Below are positions 8,529 to 17,952 of a DNA stretch of 64,000 nt, piece by piece. The notes beneath the pieces are model-generated. The model had not been told where the DNA came from, did no database searches, and was given only the letters and a program-made list of their open reading frames with translations. Position 1 is the stretch's first letter. Every line of letters begins with the position of its first letter. Location: positions 1-64,000 of the forward strand of contig CAYRDX010000002.1 in NCBI GenBank assembly GCA_964423205.1. Reading direction: 5' to 3'. The translations under genes were made by a program, and so were the position numbers. The stretch is from UBA6168 sp964423205 (GTDB lineage: Bacteria; Bacteroidota; Bacteroidia; Chitinophagales; Saprospiraceae).

Positions 8529-10406
8529 ATGCATCCAAAAGCTATCCTGACATCCATTCTTCTATTACTCTTTGTTTCCAACATCTTTTCACAACCCGAA
8601 CGATGGCAACAAAGAGTTGAATATGACATGTTTATTGATTTTGATGTCAAAACCCACCAGTTTGCAGGCCGGCAGGTTTTGAAATATTTCAACAACTCAC
8701 CTGACACTTTGGACCGGGTATTTTACCATCTTTATTTCAATGCATTCCAGCCAGGTAGTTCCATGGATACCAGGAATAAGTTTATAAAAGACCCAGACCG
8801 GAGAGTTGGCAATGAAATCAGCAATCTGAAACCTGAAGAATATGGTTGGCACAAGATTGAATCACTCAAGATGGATGGCAATCCTCTTCAGTATGAAGTG
8901 AATGAAACCATTCTGGAGGTCAAATTGAGCAGACCAATTTTACCACATTCCACTGCTGTTTTTGAAATGAAATTTCAATCACAGGTTCCGGCACAGGTGA
9001 GGCGTTCTGGCCGCTTCAACCGTGATGGAATTGATTACACCATGACCCAATGGTACCCTAAAATGTGTAATTACGATTATCAGGGATGGCATGCTAATCC
9101 CTATATCGGAAGGGAGTTTTACGGGGTTTGGGGAGACTTCAATGTTTGGATTGACATTGACCCTCGTTACATTATCGGGGCCAGTGGTATCCTGGAAAAC
9201 TGGAATGCCGTTGGTGCTGGCTATGAGCCAGAAGGGGCTGAAGTGAATATTCCTTCAAGCGAGAAAATAACCTGGCATTTTTCAGCAAAAAATGTTCATG
9301 ATTTCGCCTGGGCAGCGGATCCGGATTACAGACATGTAAAACTGGAGAGAAAAGATGGCCTTATGCTCCATTTCTTTTACCTGGATGATGAAAAGTTCGG
9401 TAAGCACTGGGCATCAATGCCACCGATTATGGACCGTGTCTTCGACTACATCAATACCCACCTGGGTCAGTATCCTTACAAATCTTATGCATTTATTCAG
9501 GGCGGTGACGGTGGCATGGAATATCCGATGGCTACCATGCTTTCCGGTACGGCAGGTGTTGGAACATTTATCCACGAACTGGTTCACGCCTGGTATTACG
9601 GCATACTCGGGACCAATGAAAGCCTGCATTCCTGGATGGATGAGGGATTTACAGAATATTTCACGGAAGAAATCGAGAATTGGCTTAGAACAGAAAAGCT
9701 GATTCCCGGCAATCCGGTAGATAACCCGCATTCAAGTTCTAATTTGAATTACATCATGTTTTCAAAAAGCGGAGAGGCTGAGCCACTCAGCACCCATGCC
9801 GACCACTTTAATACCAACAGGGCTTATGGTGTTGGGGCCTATGTAGGAGGGCATGTTTTCCTGACGCAACTGGATTACATCATGGGTAAAAAGGTTTTCG
9901 ACAAAGCTATTCTGAAATATTTTGATACCTGGAAATTCAAACATCCCAATCCAAACGATTTCATAAGAGTTATGGAAAAATCTTCTGGACTGGAATTGGA
10001 CTGGTTTAAGGAGTATTTCATTTATTCAACAAAATCCATCGATTACGGGGTTGCCTCCGTTGAAAGGCTGAACAGGCACGAAACGAAAATTAACCTGCAG
10101 CGTATTGGGGAAATGCCGATGCCTATTGACCTGGTTATTACTTTCAGAAATGGGAAACAGGCAGTTTACAACATTCCTTTGGACATTATGAGGGGTGAAA
10201 AGCAAAACGAATGGCCCGCCAAGACATACACCGTTTTGAAAGATTGGGCATGGGCTAATCCTTACTACAGCTTTACCCTGAATGAGGCATTCCGCAACAT
10301 AAAATCGATTGAAATTGACAACAGTTTTCGTTTAGTGGATGCTAACCGCAATAACAACAAGTGGCTTAATCCTGATAGTGATCAATCCGAAAATGAAGAC
10401 AAATAA
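8529..10406 (+). CDS. Exported M1 family metallopeptidase
   Basis: 625-residue zinc aminopeptidase-like protein with a signal peptide ending FSQ. Zinc motif H349-E350-L-V-H353 is followed, 18 residues later, by E372 in WMDEGFTEYF, the exact HExxH-x18-E spacing of family M1. GGDGGMEYPMAT upstream corresponds to the GxMEN substrate-binding motif, in the divergent form usual for Bacteroidota M1 proteins. It would trim amino-terminal residues from peptides outside the cytoplasm. It is followed after 64 bp by an S9 peptidase, probably in one operon for peptide use. Confidence 0.92.
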   Translation: MHPKAILTSILLLLFVSNIFSQPERWQQRVEYDMFIDFDVKTHQFAGRQVLKYFNNSPDTLDRVFYHLYFNAFQPGSSMDTRNKFIKDPDRRVGNEISNLKPEEYGWHKIESLKMDGNPLQYEVNETILEVKLSRPILPHSTAVFEMKFQSQVPAQVRRSGRFNRDGIDYTMTQWYPKMCNYDYQGWHANPYIGREFYGVWGDFNVWIDIDPRYIIGASGILENWNAVGAGYEPEGAEVNIPSSEKITWHFSAKNVHDFAWAADPDYRHVKLERKDGLMLHFFYLDDEKFGKHWASMPPIMDRVFDYINTHLGQYPYKSYAFIQGGDGGMEYPMATMLSGTAGVGTFIHELVHAWYYGILGTNESLHSWMDEGFTEYFTEEIENWLRTEKLIPGNPVDNPHSSSNLNYIMFSKSGEAEPLSTHADHFNTNRAYGVGAYVGGHVFLTQLDYIMGKKVFDKAILKYFDTWKFKHPNPNDFIRVMEKSSGLELDWFKEYFIYSTKSIDYGVASVERLNRHETKINLQRIGEMPMPIDLVITFRNGKQAVYNIPLDIMRGEKQNEWPAKTYTVLKDWAWANPYYSFTLNEAFRNIKSIEIDNSFRLVDANRNNNKWLNPDSDQSENEDK

Positions 10407-10470
10407 TTGACGACAGCCTTAAACCTCTCTGATGAGGCAAAGACTGCCCTAACATTAAATCACATTTCTT

Positions 10471-12618
10471 ATGAAAAACACTTTAATCTTATTGATGCTT
10501 TTTTCTGTACTGCTCGGGTGCAAAAATGACGCAAATCAGATTGCTAACTACCCGTTAATTCCTGTCACTTACCCAACAACAGCTACCGAGGATGTAACTG
10601 ATGATTATTTCGGAACTGCTGTGGCTGACCCTTATCGTTGGCTGGAGATCGATACTGCTGCCAATGTAGAAGCATGGGTTGGTGAGCAAAATAAAGTGAC
10701 ATTTGGCTATCTGGAGCAAATTCCTTTCCGGGCAAAACTCCGTGAACATTTTGAGAAACTTTTCAATTACGCCAAGTATTCTGCACCATTCCAGGTGGGT
10801 GAATATTACTTTTTCTCCAAAAACGACGGCCTGCAAAACCAGCCGGTCATTTACCGCCAAAAAGGTCTCGATGGTGCCCCCGAAGTTTTCATTGACCCAA
10901 ATAAACTTTCCGAAAAAGGAACCACAGCCATCAGCATTGCAGGCGTTTCTGACGACGACAAATACCTGACAGTGAGCCGCCAGGATGCTGGCTCTGACTG
11001 GGTTCAGTTCTTTGTGTACGACGTGGAAACGATGCAACCACTAAAGGATGAACTCAAATGGATAAAGTTCAGCGGTGCTTCCTGGTGGAAAGATGGTTTC
11101 TTTTATTCCAGATATCCGGAACCTGCCAAAGGAACTGAGCTGAGTGGAAACAACCAGATGCACTCAGTGTATTACCACAAACTTGGTGACCCTCAAAGCA
11201 AGGACAAACTCATTTATGAAGATAAAGTCAATCCGAGCTACTATCATTTCGGTGGTGTAACGGAGGATGGAAAGTATTTCATTATGTATCAGGCACCTGG
11301 TACGGACGGTTTTGCAACTTTGTACAAAGACCTTGAAAAGGATGGACCATTTGTAACCCTGTTTGAAGGATACAAAAACAAAAGCTCTGTCGTGCATAGT
11401 CTTGGTTCCAAATTGTTGGTCATAACCGACATTGATGCTCCCAACTACAGACTTGTGGAAGTTGATCTGGCTAATCCCGGTAAATCTAACTGGAAAGATG
11501 TCATTCCGGAATCTGACAATCTGTTACAGGGCTGCAGCACTGGTGGTGGTAAACTTTTCGCCAATTACTTAGAGAAAGCAACAGACCGCATTTACCAGAT
11601 GAATTACGATGGTACTGAAAAAGTTGAGCTCAAACTTCCAGGTGTAGGTTCTGCAGGGGTGCCGGGCGGTAAGGAAGAACACACCACTTTGTTCTATTCA
11701 TTTACTTCCTTCCTTTATCCCCCAACCATTTTTAAATACGAAGTTCAGACAGGGTCATCCAGCACTTTCCAGGAAACAACCCTCGATTTTGACCCGACAC
11801 AGTATGTTGAAAAACAAGTGACCTACAATAGCAAGGATGGCACTCCAGTTACCATGTTTGTGGTTCATAAGAAGGGCCTGAAAATGAATGGGCAGAATCC
11901 ATGTTATCTCTATGCTTATGGCGGATTCAATATCAACATGACACCTTCGTTCAGTACCTCCAGAATATTATTGTTGGAAAATGGAGGTGTATATGCAATG
12001 CCCAACCTGAGGGGTGGAGGAGAATACGGTGAAAAATGGCATGAAGACGGAATGCTCATGAAAAAACAAAATGTCTTTGACGACTTTATTGCTGCTGCTG
12101 AGTATCTCATCGCTGAAAAATACACATCGAAGGAAAGGCTGGGAATCGGAGGAGGTTCAAACGGCGGTTTACTCGTTGGCGCTGCCATGACTCAACGTCC
12201 TGATTTATTTGCCGTAGCTCTGCCGGCAGTGGGAGTAATGGACATGTTGCGTTATCACAAGTTCACTGTTGGAAAAGGCTGGATTCCGGAATACGGTTCA
12301 TCTGAGCAAAGCAAGGAGATGTTTGAATACCTCAAAAGTTATTCACCATTGCATAACCTGAAGCCCGGCACAAGGTACCCATCTACCATGGTTACCACAG
12401 CCGACCACGACGACAGGGTAGTGCCAGCTCACTCCTTCAAGTTTGCGGCAGCATTACAAGCTGCACATACAGGCGATAATCCGGTGTTGATAAGGATAGA
12501 AACAGATGCCGGACATGGCGCAGGTAAGCCAACCTCCAAAGTAATCGATGAAGTGGCCGATGTGTATTCTTTCTTTTTCTACAACACGAATACGGCTGTC
12601 AAGTATTTTGAAAAGTAA
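10471..12618 (+). CDS. Prolyl oligopeptidase family (S9A) lipoprotein
   Basis: 715-residue serine peptidase cleaving after proline in short peptides. N-terminal lipobox LLGC anchors it to a membrane. The N-terminal part is the seven-blade propeller; the C-terminal alpha/beta hydrolase carries nucleophile S563 in GGGSNGGLL, the acid in DHDDRVVP (645-652) and H682 in GHGAGK. The DPYRWLE motif near residue 53 is typical of S9A. Length matches the family. It is downstream of the M1 gene and ends in a strong terminator, supporting a two-gene peptidase operon. Confidence 0.93.
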   Translation: MKNTLILLMLFSVLLGCKNDANQIANYPLIPVTYPTTATEDVTDDYFGTAVADPYRWLEIDTAANVEAWVGEQNKVTFGYLEQIPFRAKLREHFEKLFNYAKYSAPFQVGEYYFFSKNDGLQNQPVIYRQKGLDGAPEVFIDPNKLSEKGTTAISIAGVSDDDKYLTVSRQDAGSDWVQFFVYDVETMQPLKDELKWIKFSGASWWKDGFFYSRYPEPAKGTELSGNNQMHSVYYHKLGDPQSKDKLIYEDKVNPSYYHFGGVTEDGKYFIMYQAPGTDGFATLYKDLEKDGPFVTLFEGYKNKSSVVHSLGSKLLVITDIDAPNYRLVEVDLANPGKSNWKDVIPESDNLLQGCSTGGGKLFANYLEKATDRIYQMNYDGTEKVELKLPGVGSAGVPGGKEEHTTLFYSFTSFLYPPTIFKYEVQTGSSSTFQETTLDFDPTQYVEKQVTYNSKDGTPVTMFVVHKKGLKMNGQNPCYLYAYGGFNINMTPSFSTSRILLLENGGVYAMPNLRGGGEYGEKWHEDGMLMKKQNVFDDFIAAAEYLIAEKYTSKERLGIGGGSNGGLLVGAAMTQRPDLFAVALPAVGVMDMLRYHKFTVGKGWIPEYGSSEQSKEMFEYLKSYSPLHNLKPGTRYPSTMVTTADHDDRVVPAHSFKFAAALQAAHTGDNPVLIRIETDAGHGAGKPTSKVIDEVADVYSFFFYNTNTAVKYFEK

Positions 12619-12627
12619 TATCACTCC

Positions 12628-12660
12628 GGGGTGGACCTACCTGTGTCCACCCCTTTTTTT
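12628..12660 (+). terminator. Rho-independent terminator after the M1-S9 operon
   Basis: Perfect 9-bp stem GGGGTGGAC / GTCCACCCC, an 8-base loop, then seven T residues, starting 9 bp after the stop codon. Confidence 0.9.
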
Positions 12661-12707
12661 CTGCCTCGATGCCGGCACAATGCAATTTTTTTGAAGATAA
12701 AAGTCAT

Positions 12708-12738
12708 TTGTAAAAAAGGGCATTACTGAATACATTAG
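12708..12738 (+). promoter_or_regulatory. Candidate sdh operon promoter
   Basis: TTG at 12708-12710, a 20-bp spacer, then TACATTAG at 12731-12738, one mismatch from TAnnTTTG and followed by CGCCC. Spacing fits the Bacteroidota -33/-7 pattern. This gives a leader of about 80 bases before sdhC. Confidence 0.5.
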
Positions 12739-12822
12739 CGCCCTATTGTTAACGGCAACGTTGTCTGTCGCTGGGTTTTCCGAATCCTTCGCAAACAACG
12801 CCCAACGAAAACTGACTATAAA

Positions 12823-13518
12823 ATGGGCTGGTTTGGCACCTTCCTTACTTCTTCGATTGGTAGAAAATTAATCATGAGCCTTACGGGGCTTTTTCTCATC
12901 ATCTTCCTGATAGTCCACTTGTTGGGTAACTTCCAGCTACTTGCTGATGACGGTGGCGAGTCATTTAATCTGTATGCTCAATTCATGCAGACTTTCACGC
13001 CCATAAAGTTGACTTCCTATTTGCTGTATTTCTTCATTCTCCTCCATGCCATTCAAGGATGGATGCTTTGGTTGAAAAACCGCAAAGCGCGTGGTCCTGA
13101 GAAATATGCCATAACGGACGTGAAAGCCACCAACACGGTGGCTGGCTTTGCCAAAAACATGGGCTGGATAGGAACCATCATTTTCATCTTCCTCCTTATT
13201 CACCTCTACCAGTTTTGGTTGCAAATGAAAATGGGAACTCTACCCATGGCTGAATATGATGGGGAATTGGTAATAGACCTTTATGCTCCTGTTATGGAGG
13301 CCTACACCAATCTCGGATACGTCATTTTCTATGTGGTGTGTATGATTGTTCTTGGGTTCCATCTGTGGCATGGCTTCCAATCAGCCTTTCAGTCACTTGG
13401 TTTGTCCCATAAGAAATATACACCCCTTATCCATTTCCTGGGTAAGGCTTATACCATCATCGTTTCACTGGGATTCGCATTGATTCCCATCTTGTTTTAT
13501 TTGAAACACGGTAATTGA
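12823..13518 (+). CDS. sdhC: Succinate dehydrogenase/fumarate reductase cytochrome b subunit
   Basis: 231-residue membrane anchor of complex II, with five hydrophobic helices as in the di-haem cytochrome b558 type that reduces menaquinone. It starts with SSIGRKLIMSLTGLFLIIFLIVHLLGN, typical of Bacteroidota SdhC, and has several helix histidines suited to haem ligation (HLLGN, LLHAIQGW, IHLYQFW, GFHLWHGFQSAF). sdhA follows after 49 bp and then sdhB, the order found across Bacteroidota. Menaquinone for it would come from the futalosine pathway, two genes of which are in this window. Confidence 0.95.
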   Translation: MGWFGTFLTSSIGRKLIMSLTGLFLIIFLIVHLLGNFQLLADDGGESFNLYAQFMQTFTPIKLTSYLLYFFILLHAIQGWMLWLKNRKARGPEKYAITDVKATNTVAGFAKNMGWIGTIIFIFLLIHLYQFWLQMKMGTLPMAEYDGELVIDLYAPVMEAYTNLGYVIFYVVCMIVLGFHLWHGFQSAFQSLGLSHKKYTPLIHFLGKAYTIIVSLGFALIPILFYLKHGN

Positions 13519-13523
13519 ACCAC

Positions 13524-13551
13524 TTTTGCCTTTTTCCTTTTTCCTTTTTAC
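13524..13551 (+). repeat. Heptamer array, TTTTKNC type, 4 units, between sdhC and sdhA
   Basis: Units TTTTGCC, TTTTTCC, TTTTTCC, TTTTTAC head to tail. It starts 5 bp after the sdhC stop and ends 16 bp before the sdhA start. Confidence 0.85.
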
Positions 13552-13567
13552 TTGAAAAAAATAAACA

Positions 13568-15568
13568 ATGCAACTCAATAGTAAAGTACCACCCGGACCT
13601 CTTGCTGAAAAATGGACTCAGTACAAAAGTTCCATGCCTCTGGTTTCACCCGACAACAAGAGAAGGCTTGAAATCATTGTGGTAGGCTCAGGATTGGCTG
13701 GTGCTGCTGCCGCAGCTTCCCTGGGTGAGTTGGGCTATAATGTAAAGTGTTTCACTTTCCACGACAGCCCACGCAGGGCACACTCCATATCCGCGCAGGG
13801 TGGTATCAATGCAGCAAAGAATTATAAAAACGACGGCGACAGTGTTTATCGCCTGTTTTATGACACCATCAAAGGTGGCGATTACAGGAGCCGTGAAGGT
13901 AATGTGTACCGGCTTGCTGAGGTTTCCAATGCCATTATCGATCAGTGTGTGGCGCAGGGAGTACCTTTTGCACGTGAATACAGCGGTATGCTCGACAACC
14001 GTTCATTCGGTGGTGCTCAGTTGGAGCGTACGTTTTATGCCCGCGGACAAACCGGACAACAATTATTGATTGGCGCATACCAGGCATTGAGCCGCCAGAT
14101 TTCACTCGGCAAAGTGGAGATGTACAACCGCCATGAAATGCTTGACCTCGTCATCGTGGACGGGAAAGCACGCGGTATAATAGCCCGCAATCTCGTTACC
14201 GGTAAACTGGAACGTTTTGCGGCACACTGTGTCATACTCGGCACAGGGGGTTATGGCAACGTATTTTACCTCTCCACCAACGCCATGGGCTGCAATGCCA
14301 CGGCTGTCTGGAGGGCCGTTAGAAAAGGTGCTTTAATGTCAAATCCTTGTTTCACACAGATTCACCCGACCTGCATTCCTCAGTCCGGGGACTATCAGTC
14401 CAAACTCACGCTGATGTCGGAGAGCTTGCGCAACGACGGCCGTGTTTGGGTGCCAAAAACACAGGAACACGCAGAGGCCATCCGCACCGGAAAACTGAAA
14501 CCGGTTGACCTGCCCGAAGAAGACAGGGACTATTTCCTCGAGCGCCGTTATCCTGCCTTCGGAAACCTGGTGCCGCGCGACGTAGCTTCCCGCGCTTCCA
14601 AAATGGAATGTGATGACGGAAAAGGAATCGTGCCTACAGGATTGGGAGTGTATCTCGACTTTTCAGCTTCCATTGAACGTTATGGAAAATCACAGGCCTT
14701 CCAGCAAAACCTGGAGAATCCCGATGCTGCCACTATCCGCAAATTGGGTGAAGCGGTCATCGAGGAAAAGTACGGCAACCTTTTCGAGATGTATGAAAAG
14801 ATAACCGGCGACAACCCTTACAAAACACCGATGATGATTTACCCGGCAGTTCACTATACTATGGGTGGCCTTTGGGTGGACTACAACCTTGAAACCAATA
14901 TCCCCGGTCTGTTTGCTACCGGCGAATGCAACTTCAGCGACCATGGTGCCAACCGCCTCGGTGCCTCAGCATTAATGCAGGGTCTTGCTGACGGTTATTT
15001 TGTTATCCCTTATACTGTTGGAACATTTCTCGCAAGTGAAATACGGGTGCCCAAGTTCAGCACCGAACTGAAAGAGTTTGAAGAAACCGAAAACGAGGTT
15101 CGTAAAAGGCTGCAAGGTCTTCTTGACATTCAGGGCAATCAGTCAGTGGAGAGTTTCCACCGCCGCCTCGGCAAAATCATGTGGGAATACTGCGGTATGT
15201 CCCGCAACGCGGAAGGTTTGAAAAAAGGCCGCCAACTCATCCGGGAACTTCGGGATGAGTATTACAAAGACGTGTATGTACCTGGTACTCTGGAAGAGTT
15301 TAATCCTGAACTTGAAAAAGCAGCTAGAGTGGCCGACTTCATGGAACTCGGAGAACTCATGTGCCTCGATGCGCTGGAGCGCAATGAAAGCTGTGGTGGC
15401 CACTTCCGCGAGGAATATCAGTCAGAAGAGGGCGAAGCAATGCGTGACGATGCGAATTATCTGTACGTTGCAAATTGGGAGTGGTCAGATATCAGCAAAG
15501 AACCGGTGCAAATTAAGGAGCCGCTGATTTTTGAAACGGTGCAACCTAAGACGAGAAGTTATAAGTAA
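13568..15568 (+). CDS. sdhA: Succinate dehydrogenase/fumarate reductase flavoprotein subunit
   Basis: 666-residue catalytic subunit that oxidises succinate to fumarate on covalently bound FAD. The Rossmann motif VVGSGLAGAAAAASLGELG lies near residues 37-55. H72 in AHSISAQGGINAAK is at the flavin-attachment position. Further family landmarks are the GGYGNVFYLSTNA loop, QIHPTCIP, RDVASR near residue 340 and the FATGECNFSDHGANRLGA C-terminal FAD segment. Length fits the large Bacteroidota/Wolinella-type enzyme. It is the second gene of sdhCAB; the spacers on both sides are filled by heptamer arrays. Confidence 0.97.
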   Translation: MQLNSKVPPGPLAEKWTQYKSSMPLVSPDNKRRLEIIVVGSGLAGAAAAASLGELGYNVKCFTFHDSPRRAHSISAQGGINAAKNYKNDGDSVYRLFYDTIKGGDYRSREGNVYRLAEVSNAIIDQCVAQGVPFAREYSGMLDNRSFGGAQLERTFYARGQTGQQLLIGAYQALSRQISLGKVEMYNRHEMLDLVIVDGKARGIIARNLVTGKLERFAAHCVILGTGGYGNVFYLSTNAMGCNATAVWRAVRKGALMSNPCFTQIHPTCIPQSGDYQSKLTLMSESLRNDGRVWVPKTQEHAEAIRTGKLKPVDLPEEDRDYFLERRYPAFGNLVPRDVASRASKMECDDGKGIVPTGLGVYLDFSASIERYGKSQAFQQNLENPDAATIRKLGEAVIEEKYGNLFEMYEKITGDNPYKTPMMIYPAVHYTMGGLWVDYNLETNIPGLFATGECNFSDHGANRLGASALMQGLADGYFVIPYTVGTFLASEIRVPKFSTELKEFEETENEVRKRLQGLLDIQGNQSVESFHRRLGKIMWEYCGMSRNAEGLKKGRQLIRELRDEYYKDVYVPGTLEEFNPELEKAARVADFMELGELMCLDALERNESCGGHFREEYQSEEGEAMRDDANYLYVANWEWSDISKEPVQIKEPLIFETVQPKTRSYK

Positions 15569-15569
15569 A

Positions 15570-15597
15570 TGGAAATTGGAAATTTGAAATTGGAAAT
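15570..15597 (+). repeat. Heptamer array, TGGAAAT type, 4 units, between sdhA and sdhB
   Basis: TGGAAAT, TGGAAAT, TTGAAAT, TGGAAAT head to tail, starting one base after the sdhA stop and ending 9 bp before the sdhB start. It occupies almost the whole 38-bp spacer, including any ribosome-binding region. Confidence 0.85.
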
Positions 15598-15606
15598 TTT
15601 TAAACA

Positions 15607-16353
15607 ATGAAACTCACACTTAAAGTCTGGAGACAAAAAAACGCCGCTTCCAAAGGGCGTTTCGAAACATATATTGTGGATGCCAATTCACACATGTCTT
15701 TCCTCGAAATGCTCGACGTGATGAACGAGCAACTTATTTCGGAGAAAAAAGATCCGGTTGCATTTGAACATGACTGCCGTGAAGGTATTTGCGGAGCGTG
15801 CAGCCTCGTGGTGAACGGCCGCCCTCATGGCCCATGGGCAAGAACCACCGTCTGCCAATTGCACATGCGGGAGTACAAGGATGGAGATACCATTTATGTG
15901 GAACCCTGGCGCGCGAAAGCATTTCCGGTTATCAAAGACCTCGTGGTTGACCGTTCCTCTTTCGACCGCATCATGCAGGCAGGAGGTTTTATTTCCGTCA
16001 ACACCGGTATGGCCGTCGATGGCAATTCCATTCCGGTAAACAAGGATGATTCTTCCTTGTCCATGGATGCTGCATCCTGCATTGGCTGTGGAGCTTGTGT
16101 TGCTGCCTGTCCGAATGCTTCAGCCATGTTGTTCGTAGGTGCAAAGGTTTCACACCTCGGTCTTTTGCCACAGGGCAAGGTAGAAGCCTCGCGCCGTGCC
16201 CTGAATATGGTGCGCCAGATGGATGCCGAAGGATTCGGCAACTGTTCCAATGTCACTGCTTGTGAAGCTGAATGCCCGAAAGGTATTTCCATTACCAATA
16301 TTGCAAGACTAAACAGGGATTACTTGTCCGCTTCGTTTGGGGCAGCGGAGTGA
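15607..16353 (+). CDS. sdhB: Succinate dehydrogenase/fumarate reductase iron-sulfur subunit
   Basis: 248-residue electron-transfer subunit of complex II. The plant-type [2Fe-2S] ligands are C57, C62, C65 (CREGICGAC) and C83 (TVCQLH). The C-terminal ferredoxin domain has C158-x2-C161-x2-C164-x3-C168 (CIGCGACVAACPNA) and a second Cys set in NCSNVTACEAECPKG, supplying the [3Fe-4S]/[4Fe-4S] centres. Third gene of sdhCAB. A GGATGAG heptamer array begins 7 bp after its stop codon, followed by a weak hairpin. Confidence 0.97.
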   Translation: MKLTLKVWRQKNAASKGRFETYIVDANSHMSFLEMLDVMNEQLISEKKDPVAFEHDCREGICGACSLVVNGRPHGPWARTTVCQLHMREYKDGDTIYVEPWRAKAFPVIKDLVVDRSSFDRIMQAGGFISVNTGMAVDGNSIPVNKDDSSLSMDAASCIGCGACVAACPNASAMLFVGAKVSHLGLLPQGKVEASRRALNMVRQMDAEGFGNCSNVTACEAECPKGISITNIARLNRDYLSASFGAAE

Positions 16354-16360
16354 TTATGGA

Positions 16361-16388
16361 GGATGAGGGATGAGGGATGAGGGATGAG
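16361..16388 (+). repeat. Heptamer array, GGATGAG type, 4 units
   Basis: Four exact GGATGAG units directly downstream of sdhB. The same heptamer forms the array at 32192-32226, also just after a stop codon. Confidence 0.9.
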
Positions 16389-16418
16389 GATGCGACAGAA
16401 ATAATATCGTGTACAATA

Positions 16419-16451
16419 AACGCCTTCCTTTCTGGAGGGCGTTGTCGTTTT
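16419..16451 (+). terminator. Possible terminator after sdhB
   Basis: A 10-bp stem AACGCCTTCC / GGAGGGCGTT (one wobble) with a TTTCT loop. The tail GTCGTTTT is only partly T-rich, so strength is uncertain. Confidence 0.4.
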
Positions 16452-16465
16452 GGGCGTTATGCTAT

Positions 16466-16548
16466 TTTACCACAGAGAATCGGAGAGCACTGAGTTTCAC
16501 GGAGAGAACCTCTGCGAATCTTTGTGTCCTTCGTGCCTCTGTGGTAAA
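16466..16548. repeat. CCACGGAG-family intergenic element, copy 1
   Basis: Bounded by a perfect 12-bp inverted repeat, TTTACCACAGAG at 16466-16477 and CTCTGTGGTAAA at 16537-16548. The interior has degenerate CGGAGAG / CACGGAGAG / CTCTG pieces. Copies 2 and 3 are at 46065-46167 and 48669-48816. Confidence 0.8.
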
Positions 16549-16604
16549 TAAAAGAGATTTCCCAGAATTCATTATACTTGCCTTTCAATCATCACCAAAA
16601 CAAC

Positions 16605-17909
16605 ATGCCGATGCCATCCAAAAAGACTTTGACTGTTTCTAATTTGCTTTTTGTTTCCATATTTTCTATGCTGCTTTCCTGCAGTAAATCCCCGGAAAAG
16701 ATTAGCCATCCCTTGGTTTTTGATGAAACCATCACTTTGCCGGATGGATTCAAGGCCATCGTGGTGGCTGACAGCCTTGGTGGCCGAGCAAGGCATATCG
16801 CTGTACATTCAAACGGCGACATTTATGTACAAATGTCCAGGATGTTTAATGAAAATGGCTTAGCTGCCTTACGCGACACCAATGGTGATAGCCGTGCTGA
16901 TCTTATCCAGTATTTCGGCAATCACACAGGCACCGGAATGGAGATTGCAAACGGCTACCTGTATTGTTCATCTGATATGGAAGTTTACCGGTACAATCTC
17001 ACACCAGGTCAACTGCTGCCTGATGAAAGTTCCAAAGCCATCGTCGCAGGTGGTTTTCCGGAACAACGAGAACATGCCTCCAAATCATTTACATTAGATG
17101 ATATGGGCAATATCTATGTAAATGTCGGGGCTCCTTCCAATGCCTGCCAGATAGAAAACAGAGTAGCCGGTTCATTAGGCCAGGACCCCTGCCCTCAACT
17201 CGACAGGCAAGCTGGGGTTTGGCGGTTTGATGCCGGCAAAACAAATCAGGACCAGGTGCGTGACGGTAAACGCTATCTCTCAGGCAGCCGTAACACTATC
17301 GCACTGGACTGGAACCGGAAAACCGGCAGCCTGTTTCTGGTGCAGCACGGTCGCGACCAATTGAGTCAGTTCTGGCCGAACATGTACACAGATGCTCAAA
17401 ATGCAGACCTGCCCTCTGAGGAATTTTTCGAAGTGAAAGAAGGTGATTTTCTCGGCTGGCCCTATTGCTATTTCGACCACTACCAGGACAAGAAAATACT
17501 GGCACCGGAATACGGCGGTGACGGCAAGGTGGTTAGTACACGCTGCGCTGATGTAGTGAGGCCCATCGTAGCATTCCCGGCCCATATAGCTCCCAATGAT
17601 TTGCTCTTTTATACGGGAAAAACGTTTCCTGAAGAATACCGTGATGGGGCCTTTATAGCTTTCCATGGCTCCTGGAACCGCGCTCCCATGGAACAAAAAG
17701 GATATTTCGTGGCTTTTGTGCCATTTCAGGACGGCAAAGTTTCCGGCGATTGGAAAATTTTTGCAGAAGGTTTTGCCGGCATCACGCCCATTCCTTCACC
17801 CGGTGATGCCATTCACAGGCCAATGGGTTTGGCTGTTGGACCTGATGGTGCTTTATATGTGTCCGATTCGAAGAAGGGGAAGATTTGGAAGATAGTTTAT
17901 CGGCCTTGA
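16605..17909 (+). CDS. Sorbosone dehydrogenase-like (PQQ-dependent sugar dehydrogenase family) lipoprotein
   Basis: 434-residue beta-propeller protein related to soluble-type glucose/L-sorbosone dehydrogenases, which oxidise sugars with pyrroloquinoline quinone. N-terminus is a lipoprotein signal with box LLSC near residue 25. Family-like segments are LPDGFKAIVVADSLGGRARHIAVHSNGDIYV, GSRNTIALDWN, LFLVQHGRDQL, PYCYFDH, FIAFHGSWNR and HRPMGLAVGPDGALYVSDSKKGKIW near the end. The start is ATG at 16605, or ATG at 16611; an upstream TTG at 16578 is unlikely. Whether PQQ is bound cannot be seen, and no PQQ biosynthesis gene is present. It is convergent with the PUL regulator and may take part in sugar metabolism there (inference). 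Confidence 0.82.
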   Translation: MPMPSKKTLTVSNLLFVSIFSMLLSCSKSPEKISHPLVFDETITLPDGFKAIVVADSLGGRARHIAVHSNGDIYVQMSRMFNENGLAALRDTNGDSRADLIQYFGNHTGTGMEIANGYLYCSSDMEVYRYNLTPGQLLPDESSKAIVAGGFPEQREHASKSFTLDDMGNIYVNVGAPSNACQIENRVAGSLGQDPCPQLDRQAGVWRFDAGKTNQDQVRDGKRYLSGSRNTIALDWNRKTGSLFLVQHGRDQLSQFWPNMYTDAQNADLPSEEFFEVKEGDFLGWPYCYFDHYQDKKILAPEYGGDGKVVSTRCADVVRPIVAFPAHIAPNDLLFYTGKTFPEEYRDGAFIAFHGSWNRAPMEQKGYFVAFVPFQDGKVSGDWKIFAEGFAGITPIPSPGDAIHRPMGLAVGPDGALYVSDSKKGKIWKIVYRP

Positions 17910-17952
17910 GTGCTTCTGTTTCCAGGGTAATCGGTTTGGCAAACAGGATGCT

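Noticed and set aside
10555..11037. 160-codon minus-strand open frame
   Set aside because: It lies wholly inside the S9 peptidase gene on the other strand, and its translation has no family features.
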